NCBI RefSeq assembly: GCF_002156385.1
Contig: NZ_MVJM01000001.1
Span: 306,662 to 370,661, forward strand
Length of the DNA: 64,000 nucleotides
Reading direction: 5' to 3'
Origin: Halalkalibacter urbisdiaboli
GTDB lineage: Bacteria; Bacillota; Bacilli; Bacillales; Bacillaceae_D
Positions 55,664 to 64,000 of the stretch are shown in pieces. Made by a program: the position numbers and the translations under genes. Position 1 is the stretch's first letter. Each line of letters opens with the position of its first letter. The notes beneath the pieces were generated by a model that saw only the letters and a program-made list of their open reading frames with translations, did no database searches and was not told the DNA's origin.

Positions 55664-56392
55664 TTATGACGGTTTCGTGACAGCTAATTCACGTAAATGC
55701 TTGACTTCGATTGGCTTTAATGGACGAGACTCGCCAGGATTAAGGCCACGCAAATTTAAAAAGCTATACTCTTCCCTTTTCAGTTTCATAACAGGGTGTC
55801 CGATTGCGTCAAACATTCGACGCACCTGACGATTTCGCCCCTCATGAATGGTTAATCTAACAATCGCGGTTTGTTTTTTCTTATCGATTGACATCATCTT
55901 AACCTTCGCCGGTGCAGTTTTACCATCTTCTAGTACGACTCCATTTTGAAGCTGCTTTAACATCTCTCTCGTTGGAATGCCACGAACTTTTGCAACATAC
56001 ACCTTATCAATGCGATGCTTCGGGTGCATCAATAAATTAGCAAATTCGCCGTCATTCGTCATTAAAATTAACCCAGATGTGTCATAATCTAACCGTCCGA
56101 CCGGAAACACTCGCTGCTCTAGTTGCAAGAAATCAGTAACTACCTTTCTTCCTTTGTCATCATTAACACTAGAAATAACACCACTAGGTTTATACAATAA
56201 GTAATAAACTGGTTCCTCACGATCAATTGGAATCCCATTCACTTCAATTTTATCTTTATTTGGGATAACCTTAACCCCTAATTCTCGAACAACTTTTCCA
56301 TTTACTTTTACTTTGCCATCAACGATCAATTCTTCCGCTTTTCTTCGCGAAGTAACTCCCGCCTGTGCGATTACTTTTTGCAACCGTTCCAT
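55664..56392 (-). CDS. rluB: 23S rRNA pseudouridine synthase B
   Basis: 242 residues: an S4 RNA-binding domain (MERLQKVIAQAGVTSRRKAEELI) and the RsuA/RluB catalytic domain with VGRLDYDTSGLILMTNDG holding the catalytic aspartate. The start follows GAGGTGAACGAA; 16 further in-frame codons upstream are not needed. Position before resA matches Bacillus subtilis. Confidence 0.94.
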   Translation of the reverse strand: MERLQKVIAQAGVTSRRKAEELIVDGKVKVNGKVVRELGVKVIPNKDKIEVNGIPIDREEPVYYLLYKPSGVISSVNDDKGRKVVTDFLQLEQRVFPVGRLDYDTSGLILMTNDGEFANLLMHPKHRIDKVYVAKVRGIPTREMLKQLQNGVVLEDGKTAPAKVKMMSIDKKKQTAIVRLTIHEGRNRQVRRMFDAIGHPVMKLKREEYSFLNLRGLNPGESRPLKPIEVKHLRELAVTKPS

Positions 56393-56472
56393 TTCGTTCA
56401 CCTCATGTACAATCATACTCTTCCAATTTCTAATTAACAAGTAAATGAGGTTGCCAAAAAGGGACTATTCTC

Positions 56473-56517
56473 GAGGGCACTGAAAAAGGGTGCTTTTCAC
56501 CTTTTTCAGTGGCTTCC
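56473..56517. repeat. Palindromic repeat, third copy
   Basis: GAGGGCACTGAAAAAGGGTG pairs with CACCTTTTTCAGTGGCTTCC. Further out, TGAGGTTG (56449) pairs with CAACCTCA (56534), giving an element of about 90 bases in the gap between spmB and rluB, where no gene is seen. Confidence 0.65.
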
Positions 56518-56678
56518 TATTCTCCTTAATGAACAACCTCAAGCAACAGTCATCAAGATTATCGCTAGAAAACCTTCATCCTTTAAAGCGTATCCTCCAT
56601 TTTATTACACGTTAAAAAGGGTTCTTGTGAATTGTAGCATAACCAAAATAAGAACGAAAATTTCATCTATCTTGCAAA

Positions 56679-56713
56679 TAAAAAAGACCGGCGTGTTTTA
56701 CTCACACCAGTCT
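56679..56713 (-). terminator. Terminator after spmB
   Basis: Minus strand AGACTGGTGTG pairs with CACGCCGGTCT, followed by six T. Confidence 0.85.
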
Positions 56714-56718
56714 ACGGG

Positions 56719-57252
56719 TTACACTCCAAATACGAGTGTAACAATGACAATTGAAGCAATAATTCCTACTAAATCGGCTAATAGCCCTACCTTTAGAGCA
56801 TCACCCATTTTCCGAATTCCAACTGCCCCGAAATAAACAGTTAACACATACAATGTTGTATCCGTACTTCCTTGCATTGTTGAAGCTAAGCGGCCGATAA
56901 AAGAATCAGGTCCAAACGTTGCAATTAAATCTGAGGTCATTCCTAGTGCACCTGTACCAGAAATGGGACGTATTAATGCTAATGGAACGATTTCAGAAGG
57001 AACCCCAACCGCATGCAACGCAGGTTTCATGAGCTCAATCATAAATTCCATTGCACCTGATGCCCGAAAAACTGAAATTGCAACTAGCATCCCAACTAAA
57101 TAAGGGATGATTGATATCGCCATCCCAAACCCCTCTTTAGCTCCTTCAACAAATGTTTCATAGGTTGGTACTCGTTTATACGTTCCATATACTAATACAA
57201 ATGCAATAAGCAAAGGTATAAACCAAATCGAAACTGTTGTAAGCCATCCCAT
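56719..57252 (-). CDS. spmB: Spore maturation protein B
   Basis: 177 residues, about four helices of the nucleoside-recognition (Gate) domain type, with RPISGTGALGM. SpmA and SpmB help core dehydration during spore maturation. It starts one base from the spmA stop. Confidence 0.92.
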   Translation of the reverse strand: MGWLTTVSIWFIPLLIAFVLVYGTYKRVPTYETFVEGAKEGFGMAISIIPYLVGMLVAISVFRASGAMEFMIELMKPALHAVGVPSEIVPLALIRPISGTGALGMTSDLIATFGPDSFIGRLASTMQGSTDTTLYVLTVYFGAVGIRKMGDALKVGLLADLVGIIASIVIVTLVFGV

Positions 57253-57845
57253 TAGACGCGCCCCTTTCGAACTCGCCTATAATAAAAATAACGGTCAATT
57301 AAAATGGCTCCAATTGTCGAGCAGGTTGTTGCGACTAATGTCGTTCCAACAATCTCTGTTGGAGAAACGGAGTCATAGCTCATCCGAATAGAGATGACCG
57401 TTGTCGGAATTAAAGTGATACTCGCTGTGTTAACGGCGAGTAACGTAATCATTGAACGACTGGCTTGGTCACTACCACCGTTTAATTCCTTTAGTTGCTC
57501 CATTGCTTTAATCCCCATTGGAGTCGCAGCATTCCCTAAACCAAACATGTTAGCTGTCATATTAGAAAGAATGTACCCCATAGCAGGATGATTAGGTGGA
57601 ACCTCAGGAAAGAGTCTTGTTGCGACTGGACGGAGTATCCTTGCAAGACTATTTAATAATCCGGCTACTTGGGCAATTCGCATTAAACCTAACCAAAATA
57701 CGAGAATGCTAATTAATCCAAAGCAAATCGTCACCGCGTCTTTTGCACCAGAAAAAATCGCTTCGTTCACATCACCCATTTTTCCATTTATCGCAGCAAA
57801 CCCAATTCCGATGACTAGCATGCTAACCCAAATTTTATTTATCAA
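57252..57845 (-). CDS. spmA: Spore maturation protein A
   Basis: 197 residues, membrane protein with the Gate-domain pattern NMFGLGNAATPMGIKAM. Overlaps dacB by 11 bases and spmB by one. Acts with SpmB. Confidence 0.92.
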   Translation of the reverse strand: MINKIWVSMLVIGIGFAAINGKMGDVNEAIFSGAKDAVTICFGLISILVFWLGLMRIAQVAGLLNSLARILRPVATRLFPEVPPNHPAMGYILSNMTANMFGLGNAATPMGIKAMEQLKELNGGSDQASRSMITLLAVNTASITLIPTTVISIRMSYDSVSPTEIVGTTLVATTCSTIGAILIDRYFYYRRVRKGRV

Positions 57846-58986
57846 GAGGCTTCACTCCAATTGTAAGTGAAAAAATTTCGATAAATTTTGCCCAGAAACT
57901 CTTCTTTCCTTCACGTTCAGGTGCATCATAGAACAAAGGAACCTGCCCAATCGTTTGATTATCTAGAACGAATTTCACTTTTCCTACTGGTTGAGGCGGC
58001 ACATAATTTTCTGCTCGCTCCTTGCTAGGAGGACGATATAATGATATTTCTTTTTTTAGCATTTCTTGCTCGGCTTGTGTTAAAGGATATTCAAAAGAAT
58101 ATGGTGCAAATACTCGATTTTCATAAAAAGGATCGTTTATTTCCTTGTACTTACCTTCTTCAATTAATGTACCAATCTCAAATGTAGCAAAAGCCCAGTT
58201 AAATAGATTCATATGATCATGCCAATCACTCGGAGCGTTTAGTGTTACAGCAATTAAATTCATATCATCCTTTTGAGCTGTAGACACAAGCGTTCTTTTT
58301 GCTCGCTTCGTATAGCCCGTCTTTCCACCAGTTGAATATTTATATAGTTCCGTAAGTAGACGGTTTTTGTTTTTCCAGACACGGACTTGCTCTCCTTCAA
58401 CCCGATGAGTTTTCGTTGAAGCGATTTTCTGATATGTCTCATTTTTCATTGCGTACTGCGTTAACAATGCCATATCATATGCTGATGAATAATGATTTTC
58501 ATGATCATCTAGCCCATGTGGATTTTGAAACATCGTTTTACTCATTCCAAGCTCTTGTGCCTTTTCATTCATCATAAAAACAAAGCCTTCTAAACTTCCA
58601 CCGACATGCTCAGCAATCGCCACTGCTGAATCATTTCCACTCCGGAGCATTAAACCATAAACCAAATCCTCGAGCTTGATTTTCTCATTTGCCCTCAAAT
58701 AAATCGACGAACCTTCTGTCCCTTCAGCTCTAGAGGATATTTTAACAAACTCCTCCATTTTTCCAGATTCAATTGCTAGAATTGCCGTCATAATTTTAGT
58801 AATGCTTGCAATACGCAATGACTCATTCGCATTTTTTTCATATAAAACTCTGCCAGATTCCTGTTCAATAAGAACAGCTGCTTGAGCTGAAACAGAAAAA
58901 TTTCGTTGTTCCGCTTGTCCTTGAATGGGCAAAGATGTGCAGAACAGTAGTAATCCAAGTAGTATTAGTAAACATTTTCTTATCAT
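57835..58986 (-). CDS. dacB: D-alanyl-D-alanine carboxypeptidase, sporulation type
   Basis: Trims cortex peptidoglycan pentapeptides. Signal peptide about 1-25; serine enzyme motifs S61-xxK64 (SITK), SGND and KTG; a C-terminal PBP5-like beta domain. The start after GGGGATATGGC gives 383 residues, the length of Bacillus subtilis PBP5*. A sigmaE-like promoter lies 60 bases upstream, fitting mother-cell expression. Confidence 0.92.
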   Translation of the reverse strand: MIRKCLLILLGLLLFCTSLPIQGQAEQRNFSVSAQAAVLIEQESGRVLYEKNANESLRIASITKIMTAILAIESGKMEEFVKISSRAEGTEGSSIYLRANEKIKLEDLVYGLMLRSGNDSAVAIAEHVGGSLEGFVFMMNEKAQELGMSKTMFQNPHGLDDHENHYSSAYDMALLTQYAMKNETYQKIASTKTHRVEGEQVRVWKNKNRLLTELYKYSTGGKTGYTKRAKRTLVSTAQKDDMNLIAVTLNAPSDWHDHMNLFNWAFATFEIGTLIEEGKYKEINDPFYENRVFAPYSFEYPLTQAEQEMLKKEISLYRPPSKERAENYVPPQPVGKVKFVLDNQTIGQVPLFYDAPEREGKKSFWAKFIEIFSLTIGVKPLDK

Positions 58987-59046
58987 GCCATATCCCCATC
59001 CTGTCAAATTTGTCTTGTCCTCGAAAGCTTGGTCTCTTTATAGCCA

Positions 59047-59075
59047 AGTCTATGCGGGACAACCAAAGTTATGAC
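59047..59075 (-). promoter_or_regulatory. SigmaE-like promoter of dacB-spmA-spmB
   Basis: Minus strand GTCATAA, 14 bases, CATAGACT; the sigmaE consensus is close to GTCATATT and CATACA-T. Position and operon content agree. Confidence 0.6.
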
Positions 59076-59141
59076 GTTTATCTATTTAAATTCAAGGAAA
59101 TAATGAGAAACAGTATTATTGGATATGAAGGAGCATATAGG

Positions 59142-59858
59142 ATGGCAGTTATGGATTTCATCAGTATTCTAGCTAGAATAATCACGCTTTTCCCACTATT
59201 ATTAGTAGTAACCCTTTTTATGGGAAGAAGATCAATAGGTGAGGTTCCTATCTTTGATTTTCTCGTTATTGTTACACTTGCTTCGATAGTAGGAGCAGAT
59301 ATAGCAGATCCTAATGTAAATAATATTTATACTGCATTCACCGTTATGGGAATTGGGATTTTTCAAAAATTCTTTTCGAAACTCGTCATTAAACATCGTA
59401 CATTCGGAAAGTTAGTGACCTTTGGGCCAACTATCGTTGTTAAGGACGGTAAGCTGCTAGTAAAAAACGCAAAAGCCATTCGTTATTCCATAGATAACAT
59501 TCTGCAAATGCTTAGACAAAATAATGTTTTTGATATTAACGATGTACAATTAGCAATCATTGAGGCAAACGGAACATTAAGCGTTCAGAAAAAACCTGAA
59601 AAGTCATCTCCGACAAATGAGGACCTTAACGTTGTAAAACAAAGCCAGTCCATTTCATATCCGATTATTATTGAAGGGATTATCCAAGAGGAGATTCTAA
59701 ATGATTTTGGGTTAACGGAGGAAACCCTTCGTCAACGTCTAGAAAACGAAGGGTATATCCGCCTAAAAGATGTATTTCTTTGTACGATAAATGAGAAGCA
59801 AGAGTTACAGTTCAATTTTTCTTATTTAAAAAACCCATTGAAAGAAATCCGGCATTAG
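59142..59858 (+). CDS. DUF421 (YetF-type) membrane protein
   Basis: 238 residues: three N-terminal helices (about 10-90), then a cytoplasmic DUF421 domain with TFGPTIVVKDGKL and NILQMLRQNNVFDINDVQLA. The chosen ATG follows AAGGAG by eight bases; a longer frame from 58935 would run over the dacB promoter. It converges with the 2Duf gene, whose product shares the DUF421 domain. Such proteins are linked to spore membrane properties in Bacillus. Confidence 0.82.
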   Translation: MAVMDFISILARIITLFPLLLVVTLFMGRRSIGEVPIFDFLVIVTLASIVGADIADPNVNNIYTAFTVMGIGIFQKFFSKLVIKHRTFGKLVTFGPTIVVKDGKLLVKNAKAIRYSIDNILQMLRQNNVFDINDVQLAIIEANGTLSVQKKPEKSSPTNEDLNVVKQSQSISYPIIIEGIIQEEILNDFGLTEETLRQRLENEGYIRLKDVFLCTINEKQELQFNFSYLKNPLKEIRH

Positions 59859-59859
59859 A

Positions 59860-60720
59860 TTACGTATCTAAATAAGGTTGAACAGATTCAAGCACCTCTT
59901 GCATTTGTTCTGCACACCATTTGTAACTTTGCTTTGCTTGTTCATTTTCTGTATCAAGAACAAATTGCTCTAAATCAGCCTGTACCTTTTTTAAGTTTGC
60001 TTTTAATTGTGGCAACTGAGTCGGTTGTGGGACTTGAATCATGTCATCAAATAAATCGACGGTAAGTTGCCCATCATCATCTACTTGAGCTAAGTAAACA
60101 TTTTCAACGGCAATGTCGTTTTTAGCAAGCTCCGTTTCAAGCCAATTGCGACTTAACCCTCTAGTCGCTAACGGTTCATCTAATATTTCCCCATCCATCA
60201 TGACCGTTTCTGGCTCCTTAATAGGTGCAACTGTTTTCCCTAATAGTTTTGCCGTAATCGGTTGCTTGTCCTTCTTCAATAAAACATTAAGTTCACCGTT
60301 ACCTTCCAGTACAGCAAATTCTACATCGGCAATTTGAAACGCGCCCTTCGTTCGAAGTTTTCTAAGCAATTCATCACCAGAAACCTTTTGTTTCTTTAAG
60401 TTGTCTTCTAATATTTTACCATCCTTCAGTAAAGGAATTCCTTTACCAAACACGATTGACCTGAATGCATTATTTTTTATGCTAACCCAACCGATTAGAT
60501 AAAAGGCTGTAATCCAAACAGCAAAAGCCACTAGTAATAATCCGATTGGAATACTCAGCTGAATTGAGCCTACTGCCACGATAACCGCTAGACCTGTCAT
60601 CAACCCATACTCCAGATATGAGGTTTCCCCAATTGGCTTTCTAACTAAGCCTCGTGCAAAAAAACCTAATAAAACAATACCAATCAAACTACGTAATGCT
60701 ATCTCAAGCCAACCAGGCAT
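59860..60720 (-). CDS. 2Duf protein (DUF421 plus DUF1657)
   Basis: 286 residues. Three N-terminal helices and a DUF421 domain (about 1-215, SIVFGKGIPLLKDGKI, GELNVLLKK), then a helical DUF1657-like tail (about 225-280). In Bacillus subtilis strains carrying spoVA-2mob, the 2Duf gene is the main determinant of raised spore wet-heat resistance. It is the last gene of the operon here, as in that element. ATG after GAAAGGAGGG. Confidence 0.87.
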   Translation of the reverse strand: MPGWLEIALRSLIGIVLLGFFARGLVRKPIGETSYLEYGLMTGLAVIVAVGSIQLSIPIGLLLVAFAVWITAFYLIGWVSIKNNAFRSIVFGKGIPLLKDGKILEDNLKKQKVSGDELLRKLRTKGAFQIADVEFAVLEGNGELNVLLKKDKQPITAKLLGKTVAPIKEPETVMMDGEILDEPLATRGLSRNWLETELAKNDIAVENVYLAQVDDDGQLTVDLFDDMIQVPQPTQLPQLKANLKKVQADLEQFVLDTENEQAKQSYKWCAEQMQEVLESVQPYLDT

Positions 60721-60737
60721 GGGAAGCTCCCTCCTTT

Positions 60738-60944
60738 CTAATTACCTTTATATTGCGGCTCTTCACTTTCTATAAACGCAACACGCTTTTCCATTTCTCC
60801 AATTACTGTTCTTGTTTTTAAGGAGGCTTGGTGGTAACAATTTTGTGTTTCATGCTCTTTGGCTTGAAGAGCAAGTGTTGATAAAGTCGCCTCAATTCCC
60901 TTTAAAGTTACTAGTGCTCCTTTTACTTGTGAAGCAACGGTCAT
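60738..60944 (-). CDS. DUF1657 small protein
   Basis: 68 residues, helical, MTVASQVKGALVTLKGIEA type, with the TEN-like pair of helices. It matches the second DUF1657 gene of spoVA-2mob operons and is similar to the one at 63.5 kb and to the tail of 2Duf. Confidence 0.85.
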   Translation of the reverse strand: MTVASQVKGALVTLKGIEATLSTLALQAKEHETQNCYHQASLKTRTVIGEMEKRVAFIESEEPQYKGN

Positions 60945-60956
60945 TGTTTTTCCTCC

Positions 60957-61307
60957 TTATCCTTTTGGTTTAAAAACGAGTGAAGCTAAAAAGCCGAAAA
61001 TGATCGCGGCCGAAATCCCTGCACTTGTCACTTCAAAAATCCCAGTGACTACACCTATTAATCCATTCTGTTCAGCTTCTGCCATCGCTCCGTGCACAAG
61101 TGAGTTTCCAAAGCTTGTAATTGGCACGGTAGCACCCGCACCAGCAAAATCAATAAGTGGTTCATATAAACCTAAGCCATCCAGTATCGCTCCACCAACG
61201 ACAAGTGTACTTAATGTATGTGCTGGTGTTAACTTCCAAACATCCATCATTAATTGACCAATCACACAAAAAAGTCCACCAACAATAAACGCCCATAAAA
61301 ACGTCAC
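60957..61307 (-). CDS. spoVAEb: Stage V sporulation protein AE (SpoVAEb)
   Basis: 116 residues, about three or four membrane helices, [20 protein letters not shown] subunit of the channel that moves dipicolinic acid into the forespore and out on germination. ATGA overlap with spoVAD. Confidence 0.92.
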   Translation of the reverse strand: MTFLWAFIVGGLFCVIGQLMMDVWKLTPAHTLSTLVVGGAILDGLGLYEPLIDFAGAGATVPITSFGNSLVHGAMAEAEQNGLIGVVTGIFEVTSAGISAAIIFGFLASLVFKPKG

Positions 61308-62320
61308 ACCACTTCACCTCCAGCTTCAATTGAAACCGCATGAGCAATACAGGGAATTGTTTCTTGTTGCTGCTGAGTAAGCGGTGATAAAAGCGCTCCT
61401 GTAGCAACAACTAACATCCGTTTGATTTCACCGCGTTTCATCCGATTTAATAGATGACCATATGCCACAACAGCTGAGCATCCAGCACCACTTCCACCAG
61501 CAAGCACCGGTTGATCCTCACGATAAATCATCACTCCACAATCGTGAAACTGGTCTCTTGAAAGCGAAATCCCTTCGTTATCAAGAATTTCTCGAGCGAT
61601 TGGTAAACCGACTTTTCCTAAATCACCTGTAACGACTAAGTCATAATAATCACTCGGAAGATCTAAATCGCGAAAATGGGCTTGGATCGTATCAGCAGCT
61701 GCAGGCGCCATTGCACCACCCATATTAAAGGGATCACTCATTCCCATATCAACAACTTTACCAATTGTTGCGGACGTGATGACAGGACCAGATCCTTCTT
61801 GTGATAATAGAGCAGCCCCTGCTCCAGTGACTGTCCATTGAGCCGTAGGTGGCTTTTGTCCACCATATTCTGTCGGATACCGAAATTGCTTTTCTGTCGC
61901 TGTGTTATGACTTGAAGCTGCGGCAAGGACGTGTCTAGCTCCACGTGCATTAATTAAAAATGCACCTAATGCAAGGCCTTCCATCGATGTTGAGCACGCA
62001 CCAAACATCCCAAGATAAGGAATCGCTAATGTTCGTGATGCGAAGCTAGACGGTGTTATTTGGTTGATTAAATCTCCTGCAAGCATAAATTGTATATCAC
62101 CATTTTGCAGCTTAGCTTTTTCGATTGCTCGTGTTGCCGACTCTTCAATCAAGACTTTTTGTGCTTTTTCATAGGAGTCTTGCTTTAACCATAAATCTTC
62201 ATGAAGAATATCGAAATCATTAGCAAGTAAACCGTTTGCTTCAAAGGGGCCGCCCACAGTACCAGTCGATGTAATAACTGGTTTATTATCAAATACCCAA
62301 GATTGATGTCCTTGTAGCAT
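61304..62320 (-). CDS. spoVAD: Stage V sporulation protein AD
   Basis: 338 residues, equal to Bacillus subtilis SpoVAD; thiolase-like fold with [15 protein letters not shown] and a peripheral position at the spore inner membrane, where it binds dipicolinic acid. The start after GGGGGG overlaps the spoVAC stop by one base; an earlier in-frame ATG is not needed. Confidence 0.94.
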   Translation of the reverse strand: MLQGHQSWVFDNKPVITSTGTVGGPFEANGLLANDFDILHEDLWLKQDSYEKAQKVLIEESATRAIEKAKLQNGDIQFMLAGDLINQITPSSFASRTLAIPYLGMFGACSTSMEGLALGAFLINARGARHVLAAASSHNTATEKQFRYPTEYGGQKPPTAQWTVTGAGAALLSQEGSGPVITSATIGKVVDMGMSDPFNMGGAMAPAAADTIQAHFRDLDLPSDYYDLVVTGDLGKVGLPIAREILDNEGISLSRDQFHDCGVMIYREDQPVLAGGSGAGCSAVVAYGHLLNRMKRGEIKRMLVVATGALLSPLTQQQQETIPCIAHAVSIEAGGEVV

Positions 62321-62799
62321 TACAGTCCCCCCCATTGAATTAATATCGTTTTTATTAGTGCAATAATAAAAGCGGCAACGGTTCCAAAGACAATAACTGA
62401 ACCTGCTAATTTAAAAATGTTACCGCCAACACCAAGTACATAGCCTTCAGTACGATGTTCAATTGCAGCTGAGCTAACTGCATTTGCAAACCCCGTAACA
62501 GGAACAGCAGTCCCCCCACCTGCAAATTGTGCAAACCGATCATATACTCCAAAACCAGTTAATAAAACCGAGATAAAAATTAAGGTTGCCACTGTTGGGT
62601 CTCCCGCCGATCTTTCAGTAAAGTCAAAAAAAGTATAATAAAACATATGCAACGCCTGTCCAAATGTACAAATGAGCCCACCGATAATGAATGCGCGAAT
62701 ACAATTTTGCAGAACTGGGCGCTTCATTTCGTATTTATCTTCGATTTTGTGATAAGACTGCTGAGTCGGTGTCAAATTTTTCTTCTTATTTGATGACAT
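62320..62799 (-). CDS. spoVAC: Stage V sporulation protein AC
   Basis: 159 residues, about four helices, GGGTAVPVTGFANAVSSAAIEHR. Mechanosensitive-type channel component for Ca-dipicolinate release. Paralogous in part to SpoVAEb, with which it shares the AVP.TGF/TVPITSF segment. Confidence 0.93.
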   Translation of the reverse strand: MSSNKKKNLTPTQQSYHKIEDKYEMKRPVLQNCIRAFIIGGLICTFGQALHMFYYTFFDFTERSAGDPTVATLIFISVLLTGFGVYDRFAQFAGGGTAVPVTGFANAVSSAAIEHRTEGYVLGVGGNIFKLAGSVIVFGTVAAFIIALIKTILIQWGGL

Positions 62800-62812
62800 G
62801 GTGTCACCTCCT

Positions 62813-63250
62813 TTACCCTTTCATGTCATCTTCTAATTTTTTTACTTTTTCCTTAAGCTGCTTTTCTGTCAATTTATTTTCCTTTAATTGTTTCTCAAGC
62901 TTTTCCAGCTCCATATAAATTTTACGGTCAGTTGACACATGAACATTAGCATCAGGGTATCGTTTTTTTATATGATCGTGACCTTCTTTCCGAATACCTT
63001 TTAAATGAAATCTGTCAAATTGCTTTACACGAGGTGCTATGTAGATATCATCATCAAGCTCTACACCCTTTACTTCTAGAACCTCGTCCATTGATAATAC
63101 GATTTGTTTTGCTTCATCTGCCTTGTTTTGAGAAACCTCAGGCTTTTCACCTAACATTAAAGGACGAACCTCTTCACTTTGTCCCGTTACACCTTGACAA
63201 CCCGCTAGGAGAGTTAACAGACATAAAAACCTAATTAACATTTTTGACAT
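62813..63250 (-). CDS. YhcN/YlaJ-family spore lipoprotein
   Basis: 145 residues, lipobox LLAGC near residue 18, then a short soluble domain (DEAKQIVLSMDEVLEVKGVEL) and a lysine-glutamate coiled coil at the C-terminus. In spoVA-2mob operons a YhcN/YlaJ protein holds this position before spoVAC. Confidence 0.83.
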   Translation of the reverse strand: MSKMLIRFLCLLTLLAGCQGVTGQSEEVRPLMLGEKPEVSQNKADEAKQIVLSMDEVLEVKGVELDDDIYIAPRVKQFDRFHLKGIRKEGHDHIKKRYPDANVHVSTDRKIYMELEKLEKQLKENKLTEKQLKEKVKKLEDDMKG

Positions 63251-63401
63251 TTATTGTCACCCACTTTTTGATTTATTACCATTAGATAGAAAATTACTTA
63301 GCAAATAAAAACACTCAATTCTAGATTGAAAATATTAAGAAGAAAATATGTAGTAAATTTTTGTAAAAAAGGTTGGGGATTACTGAGGTTTTCACTATTT
63401 T

Positions 63402-63434
63402 TTAAAAACCTTACGATGAAGATTCATCGTAAGG
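63402..63434 (-). terminator. Terminator between the first DUF1657 gene and the lipoprotein gene
   Basis: CCTTACGATGAA pairs perfectly with TTCATCGTAAGG around a two-base loop, followed on the minus strand by five T. It should separate the DUF1657 gene from the rest of the operon, at least in part. Confidence 0.85.
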
Positions 63435-63449
63435 CGGAATAGTCACAGA

Positions 63450-63656
63450 CTAAGATTGCTTATATTGAGGTTCTTCTTGCTCAATTTGTTGCAAGCGTGG
63501 CTCTAATTGATCAACAATTGCCTGTGCTTGTTGAGCTGTTTGTTGAAATAATTGCTTTGCTTGCTGATTGTCTGTTTCTAGGCCAAATGTTTCAAGGCTT
63601 GCTTGCGCACTTTTTAACCCAGCAATTGTTTGTTTTACTTTGTTTACTACTGTCAT
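63450..63656 (-). CDS. DUF1657 small protein, first copy
   Basis: 68 residues, MTVVNKVKQTIAGLKSAQ type, glutamine rich, two helices. First gene of the spoVA-2mob-like arrangement and similar to the copy at 60.7 kb. A terminator follows. Confidence 0.85.
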   Translation of the reverse strand: MTVVNKVKQTIAGLKSAQASLETFGLETDNQQAKQLFQQTAQQAQAIVDQLEPRLQQIEQEEPQYKQS

Positions 63657-63767
63657 TGCGAAATCCCCCTAAGTTGTTGTAAGAGCAAGCTCTTCACCAA
63701 TATGATGGCTTAAAAACCCGAATTTATTTATCAAATTTCTGTAAAAGTTAATTCCACTTTTTAGTCA

Positions 63768-63776
63768 TGTTATACT
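63768..63776 (+). promoter_or_regulatory. Extended -10 promoter for the last gene
   Basis: TGTTATACT: a TG element one base before TATACT. A weak TTAATT lies 17 bases upstream. The AAGGGAGGTG ribosome site follows within 15-20 bases. Confidence 0.4.
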
Positions 63777-63796
63777 AAATCTAAGGGAGGTGTTGT

Positions 63797-64000
63797 ATGT
63801 TTATTGTTTTGAGTATTTTAGTTTGTCTGACTTTTCTTGGCTTACTATCTATGCTTATACTCTTGAAGCGTCAACAGTACACTCTCCAGCTTCTACATGC
63901 CCTAAAACAAGAAATAGAAACGTTAAAAATGAATCCGTCCTCATTATCAATCGAGCATGAAGCACTATTAAACGAATCACGAAGCCATCTTTTACTATTG
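63797..64000 (+). CDS. Membrane-anchored protein (partial, runs past the window)
   Basis: 68 codons visible. One N-terminal helix (about 2-22) followed by KRQQYTLQLLHALKQEIETLK, a likely coiled coil. Strong ribosome site GGGAGGTG. Too little remains for a function. Confidence 0.7.
   Translation, partial: MFIVLSILVCLTFLGLLSMLILLKRQQYTLQLLHALKQEIETLKMNPSSLSIEHEALLNESRSHLLLL

Noticed and set aside
58935-59141. Longer start for the DUF421 gene
   Set aside because: It would run over the dacB promoter and start region and has no ribosome site; 59142 is well supported.
63657-63760. SigmaG promoter before the first DUF1657 gene
   Set aside because: A CATATT-like -10 is present but no acceptable -35 at 17-18 bases; too weak to list.

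Overview
The window comes from the chromosome of a low-GC, endospore-forming Bacillaceae, probably of the alkaliphilic Halalkalibacter/Alkalihalobacillus group (a judgement from gene content only). Backbone order from about 7 to 28 kb follows the Bacillus subtilis prsW-ypdA-gudB-mecB-ypbG-ypbF-ypbE-ypbD-recQ-ypbB-fer block, and 49.5-59 kb follows resE-resD-resC-resB-resA-rluB-spmB-spmA-dacB. Most genes lie on the minus strand. No rRNA, tRNA, CRISPR array or intact prophage was seen.

Layout. 0-6.8 kb: a methionine operon (metI, yitJ, cobalamin-dependent metH) behind a SAM riboswitch. 6.8-16.3 kb: prsW, asparaginase, an MFS transporter, ypdA, gudB, ddl, mecB, a CarH/LitR-like MerR regulator and ypbG. 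16.3-20.5 kb: an accessory insert in the ypb block with an ECF sigma/anti-sigma pair, an M20 amidohydrolase and two tiny genes. 20.5-28.3 kb: ypbF, a short ypbE, ypbD, recQ, ypbB, fer, an EAL phosphodiesterase, a GntR regulator and an M14 peptidase. 28.6-31.5 kb: serA followed by a decayed IS1182-like element carrying a GC-rich repeat. 31.5-39 kb: a TerC protein, an M23/LysM hydrolase, a GerA-type germinant receptor operon and a VanW protein. 39.2-49.4 kb: a corrinoid uptake and salvage operon behind a cobalamin riboswitch. 49.5-56.4 kb: res genes and rluB. 56.7-63.7 kb: spore genes dacB-spmA-spmB, a DUF421 gene and a spoVA-2mob-like operon.

How it fits together. Cobalamin is a recurring theme: imported (btuFCD), remodelled (cbiZ, cbiB, cbiP, cobU, cobS, cobC), adenosylated (PduO-type enzyme), used by MetH, and perhaps sensed as a light chromophore by the CarH-like regulator. 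Sporulation is a second theme: germinant receptor, SpoVA channel proteins, 2Duf, DacB and SpmAB. The most unusual items are the CarH-like regulator inside the mecB neighbourhood, two unequal CobU proteins in one operon, a BtuD-CbiZ fusion that seems to need a non-canonical start codon, the chromosomal spoVA-2mob-like operon split by a terminator, and several families of structured repeats next to genes. No wholly new multi-gene system can be claimed from sequence reading alone.
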